Below are positions 36,545 to 44,806 of a stretch of 64,000 bases of DNA, piece by piece; positions within the stretch are counted from its first letter, which is position 1, and each line of letters begins with the position of its first letter. Both the position numbers and the translations under genes were made by a program. Source of the stretch: Pukyongia salina (GTDB taxonomy: Bacteria > Bacteroidota > Bacteroidia > Flavobacteriales > Flavobacteriaceae); assembly GCF_002966125.1 (NCBI RefSeq), contig NZ_CP027062.1, positions 992,001 through 1,056,000 on the forward strand. The letters run 5' to 3'. Under the pieces are notes generated by a model. The model searched no databases. It was not told where the DNA came from and saw only the letters and a program-made list of their open reading frames with translations.

Positions 36545-37228
36545 TTATAAAGCCATCGCATTTCCATTGCCGGCTTCGCTTAAAGGTATACATCCCTTCT
36601 GTTGTCCTGGTACAGGATCATACCACAGTACGTTCTTGCCAATCTCCTCGCTGGATTTCCATGCCCAGATGCTCATCCCTCTAATTCCGGCGACCAGGCT
36701 AAAAACTGCTGCGTCTGGATCGGGCGAAGTAGTTGGATCGGCATCATAAGCTTCGTAAAACTCGGACATCTTTATATACTTAGCGCGTTGCTCTTCCTCA
36801 CTCGACTTTAGATATTTGGCCAGAATCTGGTCATACTCGGTGGCTTCTCCATCCTCAAGTTCTTTATTGAAAGTGGTTCGGAATTCATCTGCGAGTAATT
36901 TAAGAAATGTCTTTATGTTCGCCTGTAACGGCTCATATCTTTCTGCCCAGATCTTTCCCTGAGTTGTTGGCGTTACCTCTTGCCAATACGAATCGATAAA
37001 CTGAGGCACTCCTACATCCACCGCCCCCGGTACCGTCTCATCTGAAGGGATCATAAGATCCACCATGGTTGTTAGTGCATGAAATTCACCGGCTGTAGTG
37101 AAAACCGGAACATAGGCCGGTTTATCAGCTTCAGTTTTACAGCTCTGTAACAGACTGATAACTGTAGGCGTGGCAACCATTACTCCGGCTCCAAATCCTA
37201 TATTACGTAGTGCTTGTCTTCTATCCAT
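36545..37228 (-). CDS. gluconate 2-dehydrogenase subunit 3-like small subunit
   Basis: This 227-residue protein has a Tat signal (MDRRQALRNIGFGAG) and a four-helix body (TTMVDLMIPSDETVPGAVDVGVPQFID) typical of the gluconate 2-dehydrogenase subunit 3 family. In known FAD-dependent sugar dehydrogenases the small subunit carries the Tat signal and brings the signal-less GMC subunit across the membrane. Its start overlaps the GMC stop by one base (TAATG). Together they make a two-subunit periplasmic glycoside dehydrogenase. Confidence 0.88.
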   Translation of the reverse strand: MDRRQALRNIGFGAGVMVATPTVISLLQSCKTEADKPAYVPVFTTAGEFHALTTMVDLMIPSDETVPGAVDVGVPQFIDSYWQEVTPTTQGKIWAERYEPLQANIKTFLKLLADEFRTTFNKELEDGEATEYDQILAKYLKSSEEEQRAKYIKMSEFYEAYDADPTTSPDPDAAVFSLVAGIRGMSIWAWKSSEEIGKNVLWYDPVPGQQKGCIPLSEAGNGNAMAL

Positions 37229-38925
37229 TATGCTTCTTTTTTAATTTGTTGAGCTGCGTGATTCGCTGCTCTGGCACTAAAGGCCATATACGAAAGTGAC
37301 GGATTTACACAACTGGCGGAGGTCATAAATGCTCCATCGGTTACATAAACATTAGGAACCGCATGTAATTGATTGTTTCCGTTACACACAGAGGTCTTTG
37401 GGTCCCGGCCCATTCTGGCAGTTCCCATTTCATGAATTCCCAATCCCGGAGCACCCGGATCGTCCCAGGGTTCTATATCCTCATATCCTGCATTACTAAG
37501 CATCTCTACCGCCTGTTGTACCATATCCTTCCGCATTTCGTATTCGTTCTCTTTCCATTCGGCATCGAAGGTTACTGTTGGTAATCCCCATTGATCGAGG
37601 TTATCGTAATCAAGGGTCATTTTATTTTCATGATATGGCAGACATTCCCCGAAGCCTAATAACAACATTCGCCATTTTCCGGGTTTTACCACAGATTCCT
37701 TGAGGTTTTGTCCGTAGGCCAACTCGGCAACCATTTCGTTGTAATGGCTCCTGCTGGCACCTCCCTGGTAACCATATCCTCTTTTAAAGGTTTTCTGGTC
37801 TGTCTTTCCACCTAGATTCCTGAATCTGGGAACATAGATCCCGTTGGGTCTGCGTCCTTTATAATGTTTGTCTTCAAAACCGGGAACATTTGCCCAGGCT
37901 CCGGCTTTGAAATGGTGGTCCATAATATTATGTCCCAACTCACCACTGTCGTTCCCCATACCATTAGGAAAACGTTTACTTTTAGACTGCATCAGGATAC
38001 TGGCAGACGCTATTGCCGAAGCACACAGGAAGATCACTTTCGCATTAAAAACGATCTCTTCCTTAGACTCTGCATCTATAACTTTAACTCCCGAAGCTTT
38101 TCCTGTTGCCTCATCGTATAAAACTTCTGCTACAATTGAATGTGGACGGATCGTTAGATTCCCGGTTCGTTCGGCTGCAGGTAGTGTAGAAGAATTACTG
38201 CTGAAATAGCCGCCAAACGGACAACCCCTCATACAGCGATTTCTAAATTGACAATTGGAACGTCCCTGAAAAGTTTGAGTCCCGGTAATATGAGCAGCAC
38301 GACCGATGGTTAGTACCCGACCGTCGTCATAATTTTTAGCTATTTTGTCTTTCAAATCGGTCTCTGCACAATTTAATTCCATGGGAGGGCAAAATTTACC
38401 GTCCGGTAGATGTGGAAGACCAAGGTTCTCTCCACTTACCCCTATAAATTCCTCAACTTTATCGTACCAGGGTGCAATATCTTTGTATCGAACCGGCCAG
38501 TCTACAGCAATTCCTTCCTTCTTATTCGCGCTAAAATCGATATCACTCAATCTGTAACTCTGTCTACCCCAAACTAAAGAACGTCCACCAACGTGATATC
38601 CGCGAAGCCAATCGAATCGCTTCTTTTCGTTATAAGGGTGTTCCAGGTCGTTCACAAAGAAATGTCGGTGAGCTTCATCTGTAGTATATCCGGATCTGGC
38701 TTGTTTTAATTGTTTGTCCTGTTCACTTTTTGGCAGTTGTCCTTTGAATTCGAATTCCCACGGATCCATATTCATGGTGTGGTAATCTTTAATATGTTCT
38801 ACCATTCTTCCTCGTTCCAGAACGAGGGTCTTTAGACCGTTTTCACACAGTTCTTTGGCGGCCCATCCGCCACTAATACCAGAGCCTACAACTATGGCAT
38901 CGTAATTTTCATTAGGGTTAATCAT
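37228..38925 (-). CDS. GMC oxidoreductase, FAD glycoside 3-dehydrogenase-type catalytic subunit with Fe-S motif
   Basis: This 565-residue flavoprotein has the dinucleotide motif GSGISGGWAA near residue 16, a glycine-rich loop after it, and the catalytic pair H498 (GLGIHEMG) and N541 (SCVNPSL). It carries C225-x5-C231-x3-C235 followed by Pro, the same spacing that binds a 3Fe-4S cluster in bacterial FAD glucose dehydrogenases; I infer that electrons leave through this cluster. There is no signal peptide, which fits piggy-back export by the Tat-borne small subunit. It is the first gene of the minus operon facing the LacI-type palindrome at 39065-39080. Confidence 0.88.
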   Translation of the reverse strand: MINPNENYDAIVVGSGISGGWAAKELCENGLKTLVLERGRMVEHIKDYHTMNMDPWEFEFKGQLPKSEQDKQLKQARSGYTTDEAHRHFFVNDLEHPYNEKKRFDWLRGYHVGGRSLVWGRQSYRLSDIDFSANKKEGIAVDWPVRYKDIAPWYDKVEEFIGVSGENLGLPHLPDGKFCPPMELNCAETDLKDKIAKNYDDGRVLTIGRAAHITGTQTFQGRSNCQFRNRCMRGCPFGGYFSSNSSTLPAAERTGNLTIRPHSIVAEVLYDEATGKASGVKVIDAESKEEIVFNAKVIFLCASAIASASILMQSKSKRFPNGMGNDSGELGHNIMDHHFKAGAWANVPGFEDKHYKGRRPNGIYVPRFRNLGGKTDQKTFKRGYGYQGGASRSHYNEMVAELAYGQNLKESVVKPGKWRMLLLGFGECLPYHENKMTLDYDNLDQWGLPTVTFDAEWKENEYEMRKDMVQQAVEMLSNAGYEDIEPWDDPGAPGLGIHEMGTARMGRDPKTSVCNGNNQLHAVPNVYVTDGAFMTSASCVNPSLSYMAFSARAANHAAQQIKKEA

Positions 38926-39064
38926 TGTGGAGTTATTGGTTTAGATTGAAATAAGAGGTTGTTTTATTTTTATATGGAATTAATTTCTCAACAAGCGAAC
39001 AACTAATGTCATGTTTTTTTGTTGATTTTACAAGAAACTGCACCGTAAATAAGAACATGTTCAG

Positions 39065-39080
39065 TCGAAAACGTTTTCGA
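39065..39080. promoter_or_regulatory. LacI-type operator between the divergent sugar operons
   Basis: TCGAAAACGTTTTCGA is a perfect 16-bp palindrome in the 270-base divergent region, 139 bases before the GMC start and 115 before the plus-strand operon. It shares its GAAAACGTTTTC core with the gdhA site. A CAAATAT sequence lies 5 bases beyond it, a near -7 box for the minus strand. Confidence 0.65.
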
Positions 39081-39195
39081 TTGCAAATATCCTATCAGAA
39101 CACACATTCTTATCCATTTCTTTCAAAAAAAAACTAACTTAGAACTCCTTAAAAATGGACCATCATATTTACAGTATTCTCAAAAAACATCCTCA

Positions 39196-40164
39196 ATGAA
39201 AAAATTCTTCACCTTATTCGTCTTATCCTCAGTGATTCTCTCATGTGGTAATAAGACTGAATCAAATTCAGAAGTTGCCGAAATAGACCAGAACACAGAA
39301 GTGAAATCTCCGGATCCAGAAGTAAAATTATCATTGGCACAATGGTCCTTACACCGTCGTTACAAAGCTAAGGATGGCAATCCATTTAATTTTGCCCGGG
39401 ATGCTAAAGAACTAGGTTTCGATGCAGTGGAATTTGTTACACAACTTTATACAAAACAGATTGAGGAGTTAGGGCACGATGCCGTTGTAGATTCCTTGTT
39501 GGCAGAGAACAAGCGACACGGTGTAAAATGTGTCCTTATCATGGTAGACGACGAAGGTGACCTAGCCGATCCTGATGAAAAAGCACGAGATCTCGCCGTG
39601 GAAAACCATAAGAAATGGGTAGATGCGGCTGCAAAATTAGGAGGCCATGCAATTCGCGTTAATACATTTGGAACCAACGACCCCAAGGTTTGGAGCGAAA
39701 CCGTAGTGGATGGATTAAAAAAACTTTCCGAATACGCCGCTACTAAAAACATCAATGTCCTGGCAGAAAATCATGGATGGTTATCTTCAGACGCAGATAA
39801 ACTAATGGCCGCTATCGAAAAGGTGAACTTGCCTAATTGTGGTACCTTACCCGATTTCGGGAATTGGTGTATAAAACGTGAAAACAACGAACGATGGGGA
39901 AAATGCGTAGAGGAATATCCCGATTACTACCGAGGGATCGAACTTATGATGCCGGCCGCTAAAGCAGTGAGCGCAAAAGCGAATACATTCGATGAAAACG
40001 GAAATGAGTCCAGGATAGACTATTATCGCATGATGCAGATCGTAAAGGACGCCGGATATGATGGACATATTGGAGTAGAATTCGAATCGGAGGAAATCGA
40101 TGAGCCGGAAGGGATTATAAAAACGAAGAAACTAATAGAAAAGGCAGCTGCCAAAGCTAATTAA
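39196..40164 (+). CDS. lipoprotein TIM-barrel sugar isomerase/epimerase
   Basis: This 322-residue lipoprotein (lipobox LSC at Cys17) has a spacer rich in Glu and Asn and then an AP endonuclease family 2/xylose-isomerase-like barrel: LSLAQWSLHRRYK, LGFDAVEFVTQLY, VLAENHGWLSSD and the terminal YDGHIGVEFESEE. It is anchored in the envelope, unlike the Tat-exported and cytosolic paralogues in the locus. It is the first gene of the plus-strand sugar operon, 10 bases before the MFS transporter. Confidence 0.82.
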   Translation: MKKFFTLFVLSSVILSCGNKTESNSEVAEIDQNTEVKSPDPEVKLSLAQWSLHRRYKAKDGNPFNFARDAKELGFDAVEFVTQLYTKQIEELGHDAVVDSLLAENKRHGVKCVLIMVDDEGDLADPDEKARDLAVENHKKWVDAAAKLGGHAIRVNTFGTNDPKVWSETVVDGLKKLSEYAATKNINVLAENHGWLSSDADKLMAAIEKVNLPNCGTLPDFGNWCIKRENNERWGKCVEEYPDYYRGIELMMPAAKAVSAKANTFDENGNESRIDYYRMMQIVKDAGYDGHIGVEFESEEIDEPEGIIKTKKLIEKAAAKAN

Positions 40165-40174
40165 TATAGGACCT

Positions 40175-41404
40175 ATGAAAGCAATTACTCGAATTCAATT
40201 ATCGATTATGATGTTCCTGGAATTCTTTATCTGGGGTGGCTGGTTTGTTACAATGGGAACATTTTTGGGCAACAACCTGTCTGCAACGGGTGCAGAAACC
40301 GGCATGGCATATTCAACGCAGTCGTGGGGAGCCATCATCGCCCCATTTATTATAGGACTTATCGCCGACCGATTTTTTAATGCGGAGAAGATCTTAGCCG
40401 TATTACATCTCATTGGTGCCTTCCTGATGTACCAAATGTCGCAAGCGACAGATTTCAACGTATTTTATCCCTATGTTCTTGGGTATATGATCGCCTATAT
40501 GCCTACCCTGGCTTTGGTTAATTCTGTTTCCTTCAATCAAATGAAAGATCCCGCGAAAGAATTTCCCTTTATCAGGGTTTGGGGTACAGTGGGCTGGATA
40601 GTGGCTGGCCTTCTAATAAGCTTCGCGTTTAAATGGGATTCTCTGGATAATATTGCCGAAGGAATGTTGGCCAAAACTTTTTTAATGACAGCAATTGCCT
40701 CGGGACTACTTGGATTATTTAGTTTCTTCCTTCCCAAAACACCTCCAAGTGTGGCAAAAGGCGAAAAGGTGCGTATTGGAGATATTCTAGGACTTGATGC
40801 GTTAAAATTATTAAAGGACAGAAACTTTTTGGTATTCTTTTTATCCTCAGTACTTATATGCATTCCTCTGGCATTCTACTATCAAAATTTAAGTCCGTTC
40901 CTAACCGAATCGGGCGTGGAGAATTCTACTGCCTGGGCTTCGGCTGGACAGTTCTCGGAAGTGGTGTTCATGTTGCTTCTTCCGTTCTTCTTCAAGAAAT
41001 ATGGATTTAAAATGACCATTTTGGTAGGTATGTTGGCATGGGGGATCCGTTACCTTCTATTTGCATTTGGTGATGCAGGCGAGTTATTCTTTATGCTCGT
41101 TACCGGGATCATTCTACATGGGATTTGTTATGATTTCTTCTTTGTTTCCGGCCAGATCTATACCGATAGCAAAGCAGGTGAAAAAGCAAAAAGTGCAGCA
41201 CAAGGTCTTATCACCTTAGCGACCTATGGAGTGGGTATGCTAATAGGGTTCTATGTGGCCGGAAAAGTAACAGACGCTAACCTGGTTTCGGAAGGTGTTC
41301 ACGCATGGAAGGACATTTGGTTCTTCCCTGCCATTTTTGCCGCAGTTGTATTTGTGATCTTTGGATTGCTATTTAAAAATGAAAAAATAGAATATAAAAC
41401 TTAA
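40175..41404 (+). CDS. NHS-family MFS transporter (NupG-like)
   Basis: This 409-residue inner membrane protein has about 12 hydrophobic segments and the nucleoside:H+ symporter signatures FLEFFIWGGWFVTMGTFL and FPFIRVWGTVGWI. Relatives move nucleosides or sugar-like solutes. In this locus a keto-sugar or glycoside product made in the periplasm is a more natural substrate, but this is inference. It sits between the lipoprotein TIM barrel and the Gfo/Idh gene, with gaps of 10 and 1 bases. Confidence 0.85.
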   Translation: MKAITRIQLSIMMFLEFFIWGGWFVTMGTFLGNNLSATGAETGMAYSTQSWGAIIAPFIIGLIADRFFNAEKILAVLHLIGAFLMYQMSQATDFNVFYPYVLGYMIAYMPTLALVNSVSFNQMKDPAKEFPFIRVWGTVGWIVAGLLISFAFKWDSLDNIAEGMLAKTFLMTAIASGLLGLFSFFLPKTPPSVAKGEKVRIGDILGLDALKLLKDRNFLVFFLSSVLICIPLAFYYQNLSPFLTESGVENSTAWASAGQFSEVVFMLLLPFFFKKYGFKMTILVGMLAWGIRYLLFAFGDAGELFFMLVTGIILHGICYDFFFVSGQIYTDSKAGEKAKSAAQGLITLATYGVGMLIGFYVAGKVTDANLVSEGVHAWKDIWFFPAIFAAVVFVIFGLLFKNEKIEYKT

Positions 41405-41405
41405 T

Positions 41406-42539
41406 ATGAGTAAAAAACTGAAATGGGGCGTGCTAGGCGGCGGAGGTGATTCCTTAATTGGTGTACTTCACCGTGTTGCGGCCAGTATGTTTGATAGCTA
41501 TCAGCTCACCGGAGCGGTCTTTAATCCCGATCATGAGAAAAGCATAGAATTTGCAAACGAAATTGGTATCCCTACAGACCGCATTTATCCCGATTTTGAT
41601 ACTATGGTGGATGCAGAACTTTCCCTGCCGGAAAGTGAACGTATCCAGGTATTTTCGGTGCTTACACCTAATTTTCTGCATTTTCCCATGGCGAAGAAAT
41701 TGCTGGAGTCCGGCTTTCACGTGATCTGTGAAAAACCTATGACCATGAATTACCAGGAAGCTTTGGAGCTTAAGGAGATTCAGAAGAAAAAAAATAATGT
41801 GTTTGCGTTAACCCATACCTACACTGGGTATCCTATGGTTCGGCAAATGAAAAAAATGATTGCTGAAGGGGCCATAGGTGAGGTTCAGAAAGTAGACGCT
41901 CAATACTACCAGGGGTGGATCAACCCCATTATCCACGATCCGAAACTAAGGGCAACCACCTGGAGATTAGACCCGGAAAAATCGGGAATCAGCTGCTGTA
42001 TGGGTGATATTGGTGTCCATGCCTACCAAATGCTCGAATATATGACGGGGATAGAAATAAGGTCTGTACTTGCCGATCTTAATTATCTATACGAAGATAA
42101 TAAGATGGATATAGACGGTACGGTCTTACTTCGCCTTGGCGACCAGGCGAAAGGTGTTCTACGTGCTAGCCAGATTGCTACGGCAGAGGAGAATAATTTT
42201 TCGGTTGCTGTATTTGGAAGAGAAGGCACGTTGAAATGGGAACAGGAAAATCCCAATTATCTGTATCTTTTAAAAGACGGAAAGCCTATTCAAACTCTAA
42301 AGCCGGGTAATATTTATAACAGCGCGTTGTCCTTAGATGGAACCAAACTTCCTCCAGGGCATCCCGAAGGTATTTTCGATGCGATGGGAAATATATACAA
42401 AGGAGTTGCAAAAGCCATTCGGGGACAAGATTACGACCCCGCAGAATTTCCCGGGATACGAGATGGTGTGCGTGGAATGAAATTTATCGAAACAGTCGTT
42501 GCCTCTCACGCCGAAGGCAATGTGTGGAAGAAACTATAA
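41406..42539 (+). CDS. Gfo/Idh/MocA family oxidoreductase
   Basis: This 377-residue cytosolic NAD(P)-dependent enzyme has an N-terminal nucleotide fold (GVLGGGGDSLIGVLHR near residue 8), the catalytic E109-K110-P111 motif (CEKPMTMN), and a C-terminal domain with MGDIGVHAYQM carrying the DxxxH active site. Family members oxidise or reduce sugar ring hydroxyls, including reducing 3-keto sugars. In this operon it is a good candidate to reduce an imported keto sugar to a normal hexose. Confidence 0.88.
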   Translation: MSKKLKWGVLGGGGDSLIGVLHRVAASMFDSYQLTGAVFNPDHEKSIEFANEIGIPTDRIYPDFDTMVDAELSLPESERIQVFSVLTPNFLHFPMAKKLLESGFHVICEKPMTMNYQEALELKEIQKKKNNVFALTHTYTGYPMVRQMKKMIAEGAIGEVQKVDAQYYQGWINPIIHDPKLRATTWRLDPEKSGISCCMGDIGVHAYQMLEYMTGIEIRSVLADLNYLYEDNKMDIDGTVLLRLGDQAKGVLRASQIATAEENNFSVAVFGREGTLKWEQENPNYLYLLKDGKPIQTLKPGNIYNSALSLDGTKLPPGHPEGIFDAMGNIYKGVAKAIRGQDYDPAEFPGIRDGVRGMKFIETVVASHAEGNVWKKL

Positions 42540-42551
42540 TATAATTCTGAA

Positions 42552-43604
42552 ATGAAAACAATAAAAGGTCCTGCAGTATTCTTAGCTCAGTTCATGGACG
42601 ATAAGGCTCCTTTTAACTCCCTTGACGGTTTGTGTAAATGGGCGGCCGATCTGGGGTACAAAGGTATACAGATACCTACCTGGGAAAGCCGATTGATTGA
42701 TCTTACCCTGGCCGGTGAAAGTAAGATGTATTGCGACGAACTAAAAGGAAAGATCGCCGAATACGGACTGGAGATCACCGAGTTATCCACCCATCTTCAG
42801 GGACAGCTGGTGGCAGTTCATCCTGCTTACGATATAATGTTCGACAATTTTGCGCCGGACGACTGCAAGAACAATCCTAAAAAACGTACCGAATGGGCGA
42901 GACAGCAAGTAATTAGCGCAGCCCGGGCCAGCAAGCATTTAGGATTAAAGGCGCATGCTACCTTTAGCGGTGCCTTGTTATGGCATACGTGGCATCCCTG
43001 GCCTCAACGTCCTGCCGGACTTGTTGAAATGGGGTTTGAAGAACTCGCAAAACGCTGGTTGCCCCTTCTCAATGAATATGAAGAAAATGGAGTTGCGGTT
43101 TGTTATGAGATTCATCCGGGAGAAGACTTACACGACGGGGTGACTTTCGAACGATTTCTGAAAGCCACTGGCAATCACAAGGCAGTGAATATTCTCTATG
43201 ATCCTAGTCATTTTGTATTACAACAACTGGATTATATAGAATACATAGACCATTATCACGAGTTCATCAAGGCATTCCATGTAAAAGATTCGGAGTTTAA
43301 TCCCACTGGGAAAAAGGGAGCATTTGGTGGATATGGTGATTGGAAAGACCGGGCCGGGCGTTACAGATCTCTGGGTGACGGGCAGATCGACTTTAAGACT
43401 GTATTTAGCAAACTTTCTGAATACGGTTGTGATGTATGGGCTGTAATGGAATGGGAATGTGTTATAAAAAGTCCGGAGCAAGGTGCCAGAGAAGGCGCTA
43501 AGTTTATAAGCGACCATATTATCGAAGTAACACAAAAACGATTCGATGACTTCGCCGGATCTGAAATAGACAAAGAAAAATTGAAGAGAATACTAGGACT
43601 ATAA
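42552..43604 (+). CDS. cytosolic TIM-barrel sugar isomerase/epimerase
   Basis: This 350-residue protein without a signal peptide is an AP endonuclease family 2-type barrel: LGYKGIQIPTWESRLIDL, GLEITELSTHLQGQ, CYEIHPGEDLHDG, LYDPSHFVLQQ, FHVKDSEF and a final VMEWECV. It usually accompanies Gfo/Idh oxidoreductases in sugar-use loci; an epimerisation, isomerisation or C-O bond cleavage role is likely but undefined. It starts 12 bases after the Gfo/Idh gene. Confidence 0.85.
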   Translation: MKTIKGPAVFLAQFMDDKAPFNSLDGLCKWAADLGYKGIQIPTWESRLIDLTLAGESKMYCDELKGKIAEYGLEITELSTHLQGQLVAVHPAYDIMFDNFAPDDCKNNPKKRTEWARQQVISAARASKHLGLKAHATFSGALLWHTWHPWPQRPAGLVEMGFEELAKRWLPLLNEYEENGVAVCYEIHPGEDLHDGVTFERFLKATGNHKAVNILYDPSHFVLQQLDYIEYIDHYHEFIKAFHVKDSEFNPTGKKGAFGGYGDWKDRAGRYRSLGDGQIDFKTVFSKLSEYGCDVWAVMEWECVIKSPEQGAREGAKFISDHIIEVTQKRFDDFAGSEIDKEKLKRILGL

Positions 43605-43621
43605 TTTAAATTTAAAATAAA

Positions 43622-44374
43622 ATGAAGAAGATTTTATTGTTTGCTTTTACCGCAGTAATTATGTTTAGTTGTAAAGAAAAAACAAAGGAGGAAAGCCTGA
43701 ATATGGACGAAAACATGGAAATGACCGAAGAGGAAAATACCGACGATAATAGTGAATGGATCGTATTGTTCGATGGTACTTCCTTCGATAACTGGAGGGG
43801 TTATTTATCTGAAACCATGTACGACAACTGGACTATTGAAGATGGTGCCATGGCGTTTACACCGGGAGAAGAAGGCGGTAAGAACATCATTACAAAAGAC
43901 CAGTATACCAACTTTGTACTATCGCTAGAATGGAAAATATCTGAGGCAGGAAATAGTGGGATATTTTGGGGTGTTCATGAAGATGAGAAATACCCGGAGG
44001 CCTACCAAACAGGCCCAGAGATCCAGGTGTTAGACAATGAAAAACATCCCGACGCCAAGGTAGGAGATGGAGTCCATACTGCCGGATCTCTTTACGATAT
44101 GATAAAACCCTCTAAAGATGTCACCAAACCGGTAGGGGAATGGAACCACTGTGTGATCGAGATCGATCATAAAACCAATAAAGGAAAAGTAACCCTTAAC
44201 GGTACAGAGATCGTAAGCTTCCCAGTACATGGTGACGAATGGGATGCCATGGTGGCAAACTCGAAATTTAAAGATTGGGAAGGCTTCGGAAAATACCAAA
44301 CCGGACACATTGGTCTACAGGATCATAGTGATAAGGTGTGGTTTAGAAATATAAAGATCAGGAGGCTCGATTAA
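43622..44374 (+). CDS. DUF1080 lipoprotein (3-keto-disaccharide hydrolase family)
   Basis: This 250-residue lipoprotein (lipobox FSC at Cys17) has a DUF1080 concanavalin-like sandwich: WIVLFDGTSFDNWRGY, AGNSGIFWGVHEDEKYPEAYQTGPEIQVLDN and GHIGLQDHSDKVWFRNIKI. Members of this family hydrolyse or cleave 3-keto-glycosides. It is the last gene of the plus operon, and it fits as the outer step that releases a keto sugar. The mature N-terminus is followed by an acidic Glu/Asn-rich spacer. Confidence 0.88.
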   Translation: MKKILLFAFTAVIMFSCKEKTKEESLNMDENMEMTEEENTDDNSEWIVLFDGTSFDNWRGYLSETMYDNWTIEDGAMAFTPGEEGGKNIITKDQYTNFVLSLEWKISEAGNSGIFWGVHEDEKYPEAYQTGPEIQVLDNEKHPDAKVGDGVHTAGSLYDMIKPSKDVTKPVGEWNHCVIEIDHKTNKGKVTLNGTEIVSFPVHGDEWDAMVANSKFKDWEGFGKYQTGHIGLQDHSDKVWFRNIKIRRLD

Positions 44375-44386
44375 AATCTTCACTTT

Positions 44387-44749
44387 ATGGGATCGATGAG
44401 TGATACAGGCCAACTTTGGTGGGCCCTGGGATATTGTGGATTTATGATGCTACTGGCGTTTATCATAAAAAGATATCCCCCTAAAAAAATCAATCCCTTC
44501 TATGGCTACCGAACAAAAAGGTCTATGAAAAATCCAAAGACCTGGGAAGCGGCCAATAAATATGCTGCTCAATTAATGTTGCAGTTTTGCCTTTACAGCT
44601 TTCTTATCCCGGCTGTAACTTATTTACTGATCCCCGGTTGGAATTTACTTATTACCGTTATTGGTAATACCATCCTGATACTTCTGGTAATTTTTTATAC
44701 AGAAAAACATCTATCCAACCTCTTCGATGAGAATGGTGATCTTATATAA
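44387..44749 (+). CDS. SdpI family membrane protein
   Basis: This 120-residue protein has three hydrophobic segments and the SdpI signature FYGYRTKRSMKNPKTWEAANKYAA between the first two. In Bacillus, SdpI is an immunity protein for the SdpC toxin, but most members are of unknown role. It lies 12 bases after the DUF1080 gene, which may be read-through, and 57 bases before yicC. Confidence 0.82.
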   Translation: MGSMSDTGQLWWALGYCGFMMLLAFIIKRYPPKKINPFYGYRTKRSMKNPKTWEAANKYAAQLMLQFCLYSFLIPAVTYLLIPGWNLLITVIGNTILILLVIFYTEKHLSNLFDENGDLI

Positions 44750-44779
44750 GGTGATTCTCTGCCAAATGCCTAAAATGTG

Positions 44780-44787
44780 TACCTTTG
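44780..44787 (+). promoter_or_regulatory. -7 promoter element of yicC
   Basis: TACCTTTG is an exact TAnnTTTG match 19 bases before ATG 44807. It overlaps the upstream in-frame GTG at 44777, which supports 44807 as the start. Confidence 0.5.
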
Positions 44788-44806
44788 CTCGCATAAACAA
44801 AAGGGT

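Noticed and set aside
44387-44749. Toxin-immunity pair based on the SdpI-like protein
   Set aside because: No SdpC-like toxin or SdpR-like regulator is near; neighbours are a DUF1080 gene and yicC.
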